NCBI RefSeq assembly: GCF_016741875.1 | Contig: NZ_JAERRF010000011.1 | Coordinates: 124,001-188,000 of the forward strand | Direction of reading: 5' to 3' | Length of the DNA: 64,000 bases | From: Streptomyces coffeae | GTDB taxonomy: Bacteria > Actinomycetota > Actinomycetes > Streptomycetales > Streptomycetaceae | Shown here: one piece after another, positions 47,801 to 54,758 of the stretch | How the letters are laid out: the number at the start of each line of letters is the position of its first letter | How positions within the stretch are numbered: the stretch's first letter is position 1 | Translations under genes and position numbers: made by a program | Notes under the pieces: model-generated | What the model was told of the DNA's origin: nothing | Database searches by the model: none | What the model saw: the letters and a program-made list of their open reading frames with translations, nothing else

Positions 47801-48159
47801 GCGCTCACCCCCGCGCCCAGGGCTGTGCCCGCCGAGACACCGAAGGTGAGATCCGCGCCGAACGCCGCGGCCGCCGCGACCCCGACCGCGAGTGCCGGGG
47901 TGCCGAGCTGCCCGCGGGTGAGCCGCGCCGACAGCGGACGGCTGCCCGCCTCCGACTCCTCCAGGGCGCGCACATACGCGCCGTACTCCTCGGCCGCGGT
48001 GGCCGCCATCCCCTCCAGCGCACCGCGCGCCCGGCTGAGCAGCACCCCGCCGTCCGTGCGCCCGCCCGAGCGGCGCACCTCCTCCTCCACGGCGCGCGAC
48101 AGCAGCCGCTCGACCTCGGTCCGGTGGCTGTCCCGCAGCACCTCCAGTGAGCCCGGCAT
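44878..48159 (-). CDS. STAND NTPase (NB-ARC-like) with TPR repeats
   Basis: A 1093-residue protein. A helical N-terminus with a Gly/Ala-rich hydrophobic stretch (about 85-135, two possible membrane segments) leads to an NB-ARC-like ATPase: P-loop EGPPGSGRT (264-271), Walker B VTIVLDDASD, TSRTPLTLP, CGRLPLALRIAG, and the MHD-like LHDVVRSF. The usual P-loop Lys is Arg (CGC, residue 270). The last 450 residues are TPR repeats (ALCSLGITLHHQGQLAEAAAKLGEAL and similar). STAND proteins are signalling switches; there is no effector domain in this one. ATG 48159 has AAGGAGG. It breaks a conserved actinobacterial block. Confidence 0.88.
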   Translation of the reverse strand: MPGSLEVLRDSHRTEVERLLSRAVEEEVRRSGGRTDGGVLLSRARGALEGMAATAAEEYGAYVRALEESEAGSRPLSARLTRGQLGTPALAVGVAAAAAFGADLTFGVSAGTALGAGVSAAVAGSAAAVLKLTAAHWPAAHRQAALRHQPGGAEQLRLQWLTAVEVRGIRPFIDQHRMTTAATRQGGGGSKRVSSPTGQAPPLRGADRSQAARRRTVLEQSFAHLPEADGPFAGRRAQITQIAQWVRQARASTETRPTVVLLEGPPGSGRTMLAVRAAHHLRDQFRGACLVDLRGDSAEQSPLPTRDALLHLLNRLGAPRDQLLFRERSTQDQHVKRLTELYHQHLTGLPVTIVLDDASDAEQVRTLVPERSDSLILVTSRTPLTLPADLAAWVHRLEVGPLDEPGAEELLRASAEEPAGAGPYDAQSVERIAELCGRLPLALRIAGSSLGLRTPAALVTELEAYGPVGAVERTLWLRYTDQQDGARRLLRRLALAGRASLGAAAAAALLATDEQEAARHLKALGRAGLIQHVRGSRYRLHDVVRSFAQARLLDEEEPEQRTAAQERLIRSYAELADSVIRLVDGKTSTRADIFAKGAGHGFTSLESALRWLDDESSFITAALRHAEGVDQSAVLHLLGALCDYCLLRGDLYRLGEISELTQAVDQGLLVRSVQWRTGIAARQLGELDQARTTLSSVVDLYFEAQHEAGAARALCSLGITLHHQGQLAEAAAKLGEALSLQSAEELRGDRGWTMHALAAVERDRGRLAEALELLTGALELHRESESLHGQAWAHFQLGQACLRMGEVARAEAELREALDAYSTTHDQRGEAWALTQLARARLVDGEATVAVDQLRQALSRHRENEDARGEAWTLYHLGQALEERGDHDSAVRELERARTMFSRMRDAYGLACARHHSARVTRDLRAAQTGSLRNSGFARQLLQDARQDFRRVGVAHGEAWSCVELAVIDAGNGKAAQALELIDEAAALFAGYGDRRGRSWARFLRCTLLPFASAGGSVIGTAVAQEELAELRRELREQGTPGDTRLEGCVDAFALVLERGVEPETGWQAWQLGMVPSRHSREVMAVLPNTSRP

Positions 48160-48240
48160 GATTCCCCCTCCTTGCGCATGTGCCACGCGTCGAGCGCGTG
48201 TTGCTCCCAAGTCTTCCGTTTCTGGCTCTTATCCGGCAGC

Positions 48241-48280
48241 CCTGTGGATAACTCCCTCCGGGGCCTCCTGTGGATAACTC
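48241..48280. promoter_or_regulatory. 14-bp direct repeats containing DnaA-box-like sequences
   Basis: CCTGTGGATAACTC occurs at 48241-48254 and again at 48267-48280, 26 bp apart. TGTGGATAA in each is an exact reverse of the classic DnaA box. They lie 30-70 bp before the thioredoxin-domain gene and could mark DnaA or another regulator acting there. Confidence 0.5.
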
Positions 48281-48312
48281 GCACAATCCGAGAGTTGGGA
48301 GAGGATGGGGGC

Positions 48313-50349
48313 ATGCCGAACCATCTGGCGCACGAGACGTCCCCGTACCTCCTCCAGCACGCCGACAACCCGGTCGACTGGCGGCCGTGGTCCGACGAGG
48401 CGTTCGAGGAGGCGCGCCGCCGCGGGGTGCCCGTGCTGCTGAGCGTCGGCTATTCCAGCTGCCACTGGTGCCATGTGATGGCGCACGAGTCCTTCGAGGA
48501 CGAGGCGACCGCCGCCTATCTCAACGAGCACTTCGTCTCGGTCAAGGTCGACCGCGAGGAGCGGCCGGATGTGGACGCCGTGTACATGGAGGCGGTGCAG
48601 GCCGCGACCGGCCAGGGCGGCTGGCCGATGACGGTGTTCCTCACCCCCGATGCCGAGCCCTTCTACTTCGGCACCTATTTCCCGCCCGCGCCGCGCCATG
48701 GCATGCCCGCCTTCCGGCAGGTGCTGGAGGGGGTGCGGACCGCGTGGACGGACCGGCGCGAGGAGGTCCGGGATGTCGCCGGGCGGATCGTGCAGGACCT
48801 GGCCGCGCGCACCGGGATCGGGCTGGGTCCGGGCGCGCCCCAGCCGCCCGGCACCGAGGATCTGCATGCCGCGCTCATGGGGCTGACCCGCGAATTCGAC
48901 GCCATGCGCGGGGGGTTCGGGGGCGCGCCGAAGTTCCCGCCGTCCATGGCGCTGGAGTTCCTGCTGCGCCACCACGCCCGCACCGGATCCGAGGGCGCCC
49001 TCCAGATGGTGTCGGCCACCTGCGAGGCGATGGCCCGCGGCGGTATCTACGACCAGCTCGGCGGCGGCTTCGCGCGCTATGCCGTCGACGCCACCTGGAC
49101 CGTGCCGCACTTCGAGAAGATGCTGTACGACAATGCCCTGCTGGGCCGGGTCTACGCCCATCTGTGGCGCGCCACCGGCTCGGACCTCGCCCGCCGTATC
49201 GCCCTGGAGACCGCCGAGTTCCTGGTCCGCGAGATGCGCACCGAGCAGGGCGGTTTCGCCTCCGCGCTGGACGCCGACAGCGATGACGGCACCGGACGGC
49301 ATGTCGAGGGCGCGTATTACGTCTGGACGCCCGGGCAGCTGCGCGAGGTGCTGGGCGAGGACGATGCCGAGTTCGCCGCCGGATATTTCGGGGTGACCGA
49401 GGACGGCACCTTCGAAAAGGGCGCCTCCGTGCTCCAACTCCCCGACGGCGCACAGCCGGTGCAGGCCGAGCGGGTCGCCTCGGTGCGCCGGCGGCTGCTG
49501 GCCGCCCGGGAGCGGCGGGCCCGCCCCGGCCGCGACGACAAGATCGTTGCCGCCTGGAACGGGCTGGCCGTCGCCGCCCTCGCCGAGACCGGTGCCTACT
49601 TCGACCGGCCCGATCTCATCGAGGCCGCCACCGAGGCCGCCGATCTGCTCGTCCGTATCCACATGGACCAGCACGGGCGGCTCGCCCGCACCTCGCTGGA
49701 CGGCACCGCCGGCGGCCACGCCGGAGTGCTGGAGGACTACGCCGACGCGGCCGAGGGCTTTCTCGCCCTGTCCGCGGTCACCGGGGAAGGGGTGTGGGTC
49801 GAGTTCGCCGGGCTGCTCCTGGACACCGTGCTGCGCCACTTCACCGCCGAGGACGGCACGTTGTTCGACACCGCCGATGACGCGGAGGCGCTCATCCGCC
49901 GCCCCCAGGACCCGACGGACAACGCCGCGCCGTCGGGGTGGACGGCGGCCGCGGGCGCCCTGCTGTCGTACGCCGCCGTCACGGGCAGCACACGCCACCG
50001 CGAGGCCGCCGAGCGGGCGCTCGCCGTGGTGCGCGCGCTCGGCGCGCGCGTCCCGCGCTTCATCGGCTGGGGGCTCGCGGTGGCCGAGGCGGCGCTCGAC
50101 GGACCGCGTGAGGTGGCGGTCGTCGGGCCCGACGGCGATCCGGCGACGCGCGCCTTGCACCGCGCCGCGCTGCTGGGCACCGCGCCCGGCGCGGTGGTCG
50201 CGGTCGGCGAGCCCGGCTCCGAGGAGGTCCCGCTGCTGCTGGACCGCCCGCTGCTCGAGGGCCGTCCGGCCGCGTATGTCTGCCGCCACTTCACGTGTGA
50301 CGCGCCCACCGCCGACGCGGACGCGCTGGCCGCGAAGTTGGGGGGCTGA
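48313..50349 (+). CDS. Thioredoxin-domain protein of the YyaL/SPATA20 family
   Basis: A 678-residue protein of the YyaL family. The thioredoxin-like N-terminus (about 1-170) contains VGYSSCHWCHVMAHESFEDEATA with a CxxC pair, and the rest is an (alpha/alpha)6 glycoside-hydrolase-like barrel (GIYDQLGGGFARYAVDATWTVPHFEKMLYDNALL, EGAYYVWTPGQLREVL, KIVAAWNGLAVAALAE). The exact reaction of this conserved family is unknown. It occupies the place of Rv1084 in the mycobacterial block. ATG 48313. Confidence 0.93.
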   Translation: MPNHLAHETSPYLLQHADNPVDWRPWSDEAFEEARRRGVPVLLSVGYSSCHWCHVMAHESFEDEATAAYLNEHFVSVKVDREERPDVDAVYMEAVQAATGQGGWPMTVFLTPDAEPFYFGTYFPPAPRHGMPAFRQVLEGVRTAWTDRREEVRDVAGRIVQDLAARTGIGLGPGAPQPPGTEDLHAALMGLTREFDAMRGGFGGAPKFPPSMALEFLLRHHARTGSEGALQMVSATCEAMARGGIYDQLGGGFARYAVDATWTVPHFEKMLYDNALLGRVYAHLWRATGSDLARRIALETAEFLVREMRTEQGGFASALDADSDDGTGRHVEGAYYVWTPGQLREVLGEDDAEFAAGYFGVTEDGTFEKGASVLQLPDGAQPVQAERVASVRRRLLAARERRARPGRDDKIVAAWNGLAVAALAETGAYFDRPDLIEAATEAADLLVRIHMDQHGRLARTSLDGTAGGHAGVLEDYADAAEGFLALSAVTGEGVWVEFAGLLLDTVLRHFTAEDGTLFDTADDAEALIRRPQDPTDNAAPSGWTAAAGALLSYAAVTGSTRHREAAERALAVVRALGARVPRFIGWGLAVAEAALDGPREVAVVGPDGDPATRALHRAALLGTAPGAVVAVGEPGSEEVPLLLDRPLLEGRPAAYVCRHFTCDAPTADADALAAKLGG

Positions 50350-50510
50350 GGGGAGGCGTTGTGCGCGCCCCGGCCCTCGGCCGACAGCGCGCCATCGACC
50401 ATGCCCCGTGGCCATCTACCGGGCGCCGCGGCCATCGATCGAGCCCCGCGGTTCCGGGCGGGCGGGCTCGCCCCCGCGCCCCGGCCCGGCGGCAGCGGTG
50501 GGGTGTGCTG

Positions 50511-51137
50511 TCAGAGAGGGAGGCCGCGGGAGAGGAGGGCCAGGGCGTGGTCGATGGTCTCTTCCATGTCCTCGACCCGGCGGTGGTCCAGGCAGTGGAA
50601 GATGGCCTCCTGAAGCGCGCCCAGGATCGCCCCGACCACGATGCGCACTTCGAAGTCGTCCGGTGAGCGGCCGCTGCGCTCGGCCATCGCCTCGCCCAGC
50701 GTCACACCCGTCGTGGCCAGGCCCTCGCCCATCCGGGCGCGCAGGGCCGGGATGCCGCGGACGAGGGTGAGCCGCGTCAGCAGTTCCTTGCGCTCCGCGG
50801 CGGTGAACTGTCCCAGCAGATCCAGGATGACGCGGCGCAGTGCGGCGACCGGGGGCTCGTCGAGGGGGCGTTCGCGGATCGCGGCCGCGATGATCGCGTC
50901 GTACTCGTCCGTGAGGACGATGTCTTCCTTGGTGGGGAAGTAGCGGAAGACGGTGCTGGGGGACACATCGGCGGCCTCCGCGATCCGGTCCACCGGGGTG
51001 GCGTCGTAGCCCTGTTCGGAGAAGAGCCGATAGGCCGCGTGCCGGATCGCCCGCCGGGTCTTGATCTTCTTCCGCTCACGGAGCCCTGGAGCGGTCCGTC
51101 GCGCGGACCGCTCACCGGCGGACGTCGTGCGTGCCAT
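50511..51137 (-). CDS. TetR-family regulator
   Basis: A 208-residue TetR regulator. The HTH is KIKTRRAIRHAAYRLFSEQGYDATPVDRIAEAADVSPSTVFRYFPTKEDIVLTDEYDAIIAAAI; the rest is the helical ligand domain. Start ATG 51137 (MARTTSAG); an in-frame ATG at 51146 is possible. It lies before the hemolysin III gene in the same direction, with 89 bp between, and may regulate it or an unlinked pump. Confidence 0.92.
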   Translation of the reverse strand: MARTTSAGERSARRTAPGLRERKKIKTRRAIRHAAYRLFSEQGYDATPVDRIAEAADVSPSTVFRYFPTKEDIVLTDEYDAIIAAAIRERPLDEPPVAALRRVILDLLGQFTAAERKELLTRLTLVRGIPALRARMGEGLATTGVTLGEAMAERSGRSPDDFEVRIVVGAILGALQEAIFHCLDHRRVEDMEETIDHALALLSRGLPL

Positions 51138-51226
51138 GCCTCTCATTGTCCGGCATCGGCCGCGGGGCGGGGGCGATGCGGCCTCCGCTTCCGGCGGCGG
51201 ACGGGAGCCCGCCGCTGCTCGGGGCC

Positions 51227-51937
51227 TCAGGTGTGCTGATAGGCCACCATCGAGATGCCCACGTAGTGCACCACGAACGCCGCCAGCGTGAAGGAGTGGA
51301 ACACCTCGTGGAAGCCGAACCAGCGCGGCGAGGGGTTGGGGCGCTTGGTTCCGTAGATCACCGCGCCCGCGCTGTAGAGCAGCCCGCCGACGATGATCAG
51401 CGTCATCACGGCGATGCCGCCGGTCCGCATGAAGTCGGGCAGGAAGAACACCGCCGCCCAGCCCAGCGCGATGTAGCACGGGGTGTAGAGCCAGCGCGGG
51501 GCGCCGACCCAGAACACCCGGAAGGCGATACCGGCGAGCGCCCCGGCCCACACCAGCCACAGCAGCAGCTGCTGTTTGCCGTCCGGCAGGAGCAGCAGCG
51601 TGAAGGGTGTGTAGGTGCCCGCGATGATCAGGAAGATATTGGCGTGATCCAGCCGCCGCAGCACCGCGGTGGCCCGTGGGCCCCAATTGCCGCGGTGGTA
51701 CAGCGCGCTCACCCCGAACAGCGCGCAGGCGGTGAGGGTGAAGACAGCGCACGCCAGGCGCCCGCGCGGGCTGTCGGCGAGCGCCGTGAGCACCACCCCG
51801 GAGATCAGCGCGGCCGGAAACATTCCGGCGTGCAGCCAGCCGCGCAGCAGGGGCTTCAGGGGGAGCGGTGGGGCTGCTTCGGGCCCTGGGGGATGGTCAA
51901 CGGCGGCGTCGGGCGCGGCGGCAGTCATGGCGCTCAT
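51227..51937 (-). CDS. Hemolysin III family (PAQR-like) membrane protein
   Basis: A 236-residue seven-segment membrane protein of the HlyIII/PAQR family. Segments are seen at FPAALISGVVLTALA, AVFTLTACALFGVSALYHRG, IFLIIAGTYTPFTLLLL, LWLVWAGALAGIAFRVFWVG, YIALGWAAVFFLPDFM, VMTLIIVGGLLYSAGAVIYG and SFTLAAFVVHYVGISMVA. The conserved Ser/His residues (SALYHRG, GFHEVFHSF) match the zinc site. Despite the name its role in Streptomyces is unknown. ATG 51937 or 51928. It corresponds to Rv1085c. Confidence 0.9.
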   Translation of the reverse strand: MSAMTAAAPDAAVDHPPGPEAAPPLPLKPLLRGWLHAGMFPAALISGVVLTALADSPRGRLACAVFTLTACALFGVSALYHRGNWGPRATAVLRRLDHANIFLIIAGTYTPFTLLLLPDGKQQLLLWLVWAGALAGIAFRVFWVGAPRWLYTPCYIALGWAAVFFLPDFMRTGGIAVMTLIIVGGLLYSAGAVIYGTKRPNPSPRWFGFHEVFHSFTLAAFVVHYVGISMVAYQHT

Positions 51938-52183
51938 GCTACCTACGCGACCGTAAGTTACCGGCCCATGTCGAGTGGTGATGGTCACCAAGGCGCCCAC
52001 TGGACAGATGGCTCGCACCGTCGGATGATCAAATGAGCGCGGTCGGCACCGGATGAGCTGAGCATCCGGGTCGCAGCCCCCAAGGGGTAGCTGTCTCCAT
52101 AAAGACGGATGTGCGTGCACATATCCGTACCAACCCTCAATCGATAACGCCGGACCATGCCATTCCGGCGGGATGGAGCGATC

Positions 52184-54079
52184 GTGGCGCCCAGCAATGT
52201 GGCTTCCTCCCTCACCAGCCCGGCTCCCACCAACCACCAGGAGCTCATCGCCTGGGTCGGCGAGATCGCCGCCCTCACCCAGCCCGATGAGGTGGTGTGG
52301 TGCGACGGCTCGGAAGCGGAGTACGACCGGTTGTGCGCAGAGCTGGTCGAGAAGGGCACCTTCAAACGTCTGGATCCGATCAAGCGCCCGAACTCGTACT
52401 ACGCGGCATCCGATCCCACCGATGTGGCCCGGGTCGAGGACCGCACCTTCATCTGCTCCGAGAAGGAGGCGGACGCGGGCCCGACGAACCACTGGAAGGC
52501 CCCCGCCGAGATGCGCGAGATCTTCGCGGGTGAGCAGGGGATCTTCCGCGGCTCGATGCGCGGCCGCACGATGTACGTGGTGCCCTTCTGCATGGGCCCG
52601 CTCGGCTCGCCGCTGTCCGCGATCGGCGTCGAGATCACCGACTCCGCCTATGTTGCCGTCTCCATGCGCACCATGACCCGTATGGGACAGGAGGTGCTGG
52701 ACGTCCTCGGTGAGCAGGGGTTCTTCGTGAAGGCCGTCCACACCCTCGGCGCCCCGCTGGAGCCCGGCCAGGCCGATGTGCCGTGGCCCTGCAACTCGAC
52801 CAAGTACATCTCGCACTTCCCCGAGTCGCGGGAGATCTGGTCCTACGGTTCCGGCTACGGCGGAAACGCCCTGCTCGGCAAGAAGTGCTACGCGCTGCGT
52901 ATCGCCTCGGTCATGGCGCGTGACGAGGGCTGGCTCGCCGAGCACATGCTGATCCTCAAGCTCACCCCGCCGCCCAGGAGGGGGGCGGACGAAAAGTCCT
53001 CGTTTGAGGGTGGCGGTGGGCGACGGGAGGGTGAGGCCAAGTACGTCGCCGCGGCCTTCCCCAGCGCCTGCGGCAAGACCAACCTCGCGATGCTGGAGCC
53101 GACCATCCCCGGCTGGACGGTCGAGACCATCGGCGACGACATCGCCTGGATGCGGTTCGGCGAGGACGGCAGGCTGTACGCGATCAACCCCGAGGCGGGT
53201 TTCTTCGGCGTCGCGCCCGGCACCGGTGAGCACACCAACGCCAACGCGATGAAGACCCTGTGGGGCAACTCGGTCTTCACCAACGTCGCGCTCACCGACG
53301 ACGGCGATGTGTGGTGGGAGGGCATGACCGAGGAGGAGCCCGCTCATCTGACCGACTGGAAGGGCAACGAGTGGACCCCGGCCAGCGGGACCCCCGCGGC
53401 CCACCCCAACGCCCGCTTCACCGTCCCGGCCGGTCAGTGCCCGATCATCGCGCCCGAGTGGGAGGACCCCAAGGGTGTGCCGATCTCGGCGATTCTCTTC
53501 GGCGGACGCCGCGCCAGCGCGGTCCCGCTGGTGACCGAGTCCTTCGACTGGCAGCACGGCGTCTTCCTCGGCGCCAACGTGGCCAGCGAGAAGACCGCGG
53601 CGGCCGAGGGCAAGGTCGGCGAGCTGCGCCGCGACCCGTTCGCCATGCTGCCGTTCTGCGGCTACAACATGGGCGACTACATGGCCCACTGGGTCAAGGT
53701 CGGCAAGACGGACGACCCGGAGACGGCGGCCAAGCTGCCGAAGATCTACTACGTCAACTGGTTCCGCAAGGACGCCGACGGCCGCTTCGTGTGGCCGGGC
53801 TTCGGTGAGAACAGCCGGGTGCTGAAGTGGATCGTCGACCGGCTGGACGGCAAGGCGGCGGGCGTGGAGACGGCGATCGGGGTGCTGCCGACCCGCGAGG
53901 CGCTCGACACCGAGGGCCTGGACATGGCCGACGCCGACCTCGACCTGCTGCTCACCGTCGACAAGGACGTCTGGCGCGAGGAGGCGGCGCTCGTTCCCGA
54001 CCACCTCAACACCTTCGGTGACCACACCCCGAAGGAGATGTGGGACGAGTACCGCGCGCTGGTCGAGCGTCTGGGCTGA
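52184..54079 (+). CDS. pckG: Phosphoenolpyruvate carboxykinase (GTP), with an insertion
   Basis: A 631-residue GTP-dependent PEPCK, the gluconeogenic step from oxaloacetate to PEP. P-loop FPSACGKTN (reactive Cys296), metal site TIGDDIAWM, and FGGRRASAVPLV are intact. About 20 residues (264-283, PRRGADEKSSFEGGGGRREG) sit just before the P-loop strand, making the protein longer than the family norm of about 605-610. The frame is preserved. GTG 52184 follows GGAG; ATG 52157 is an upstream alternative. It is monocistronic, ending at an 18-bp hairpin. Confidence 0.95.
   Translation: MAPSNVASSLTSPAPTNHQELIAWVGEIAALTQPDEVVWCDGSEAEYDRLCAELVEKGTFKRLDPIKRPNSYYAASDPTDVARVEDRTFICSEKEADAGPTNHWKAPAEMREIFAGEQGIFRGSMRGRTMYVVPFCMGPLGSPLSAIGVEITDSAYVAVSMRTMTRMGQEVLDVLGEQGFFVKAVHTLGAPLEPGQADVPWPCNSTKYISHFPESREIWSYGSGYGGNALLGKKCYALRIASVMARDEGWLAEHMLILKLTPPPRRGADEKSSFEGGGGRREGEAKYVAAAFPSACGKTNLAMLEPTIPGWTVETIGDDIAWMRFGEDGRLYAINPEAGFFGVAPGTGEHTNANAMKTLWGNSVFTNVALTDDGDVWWEGMTEEEPAHLTDWKGNEWTPASGTPAAHPNARFTVPAGQCPIIAPEWEDPKGVPISAILFGGRRASAVPLVTESFDWQHGVFLGANVASEKTAAAEGKVGELRRDPFAMLPFCGYNMGDYMAHWVKVGKTDDPETAAKLPKIYYVNWFRKDADGRFVWPGFGENSRVLKWIVDRLDGKAAGVETAIGVLPTREALDTEGLDMADADLDLLLTVDKDVWREEAALVPDHLNTFGDHTPKEMWDEYRALVERLG
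52973..53032. repeat. In-frame 60-bp insertion in pckG with palindrome-repeat character
   Basis: The extra 60 bases include GTCCTCGTTTGAGG, close to the short interspersed repeat (CCTCAAACGCCGGACGG type) seen throughout Streptomyces genomes. It codes for a flexible Gly/Arg-rich loop and keeps the frame. Whether it is a true mobile-repeat insertion needs genome comparison. Confidence 0.5.
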
Positions 54080-54097
54080 GACAACCGCGCGCATCGA

Positions 54098-54135
54098 AGG
54101 CCGGGGCCCGCACCGCACGGTGCGGGCCCCGGCCT
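54098..54135. terminator. 18-bp hairpin terminator after pckG
   Basis: AGGCCGGGGCCCGCACCG and its exact complement close over a 2-base loop, 18 bases past the stop. It lies between convergent pckG and the unknown gene, so it may serve both. Confidence 0.8.
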
Positions 54136-54161
54136 CGTCCCGTCCCAGCCCTCGGCCGAGC

Positions 54162-54572
54162 TCAGTCGGTCAGCCCCAGCGCCGCCGCATGGACGTCCAG
54201 GCGCTCGGCCGCCAGTGCCGTGCCCGCGGTGTTCTCGCGGGAGGCGGCCAGGACCAGGGCCCATCCGGCCAGGGTGTGCGCACGCTGGTGCAGGGCGGTG
54301 ATCCGGTCCGGGTCGGGGCTGCTCGCCGAGGGGGCGGCCCGCAGCGGGCGGCGGCCGTCGCCGAGCCGTACGACCTGGGCGGCGATCCGCTCGGCGGCGT
54401 CGTCCAGGGCCGGGTCCGGGACGAGGGCGCGCAGCTCGTCGGTGACGGTCAGCAGCGCGGTCAGATGCCCGGCGAGCCGGATGTCGAGCTCTTCCTCGCG
54501 GGAGCGGTGGGGGAAGTCGGGCTCGGGCTCGGCCAAGGTGTGGACCGACTTGGTGCGGATCGGCTCGTACAT
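54162..54572 (-). CDS. Unknown helical protein
   Basis: A 136-residue protein, helical throughout (LDIRLAGHLTALLTVTDELRALVPDPALDDAAERIAAQVVRLGDG; DRITALHQRAHTLAGWALVLAASRENTAGTALAAERLDVHAAALGL). No signal peptide, membrane segment or catalytic motif is evident. It is convergent with pckG. Its promoter region holds two inverted repeats, a strong sign of dedicated regulation by a TetR-like protein. No family is recognised. Confidence 0.7.
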   Translation of the reverse strand: MYEPIRTKSVHTLAEPEPDFPHRSREEELDIRLAGHLTALLTVTDELRALVPDPALDDAAERIAAQVVRLGDGRRPLRAAPSASSPDPDRITALHQRAHTLAGWALVLAASRENTAGTALAAERLDVHAAALGLTD

Positions 54573-54573
54573 G

Positions 54574-54622
54574 GATGGCCTCCAAATGCTTAGGAGGCCA
54601 TCCTAACTTAGACGCTGTCTAA
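54574..54622. promoter_or_regulatory. Two inverted repeats upstream of the unknown gene
   Basis: Repeat 1: GATGGCCTCC (54574-54583) and GGAGGCCATC (54593-54602), perfect 10-bp arms, 9-base loop; as RNA it would hide the start region. Repeat 2: TTAGAC-GCT-GTCTAA (54608-54622), extended to AACTTAGAC / GTCTAAAGTT, resembling TetR-type operators. Confidence 0.6.
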
Positions 54623-54657
54623 AGTTGAGCTCTTGCTAAAAAAGATCAACAAATTCC

Positions 54658-54745
54658 GGTCCCGGCACGGTCCCGGCACGGTCCCGGCACGGTCCCGGCA
54701 CGGTCCCGGCACGGTCCCGGCACGGTCCCGGCACGGTCCCAGCCC
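54658..54745. repeat. 11-bp tandem repeat, seven exact copies
   Basis: GGTCCCGGCAC repeats seven times without error from 54658 to 54734, followed by one degraded copy to 54745, ending just before the aminotransferase stop. Perfect copies suggest a recent expansion, likely to vary in number between strains. Confidence 0.9.
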
Positions 54746-54758
54746 GGTGCGGCCCGGC

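Noticed and set aside
48241..48280. A replication origin, from DnaA-like boxes
   Set aside because: Only two boxes and no dnaA, dnaN or AT-rich region; an origin in Streptomyces has many boxes.
54585..54608. Iron box (DmdR/IdeR type), from TTAGG and CCTAA arms
   Set aside because: The arms are 7 bp apart instead of 9, and the centre does not match the consensus.
54658..54745. Possible CRISPR array
   Set aside because: The 11-bp units abut without spacers; it is a plain tandem repeat.
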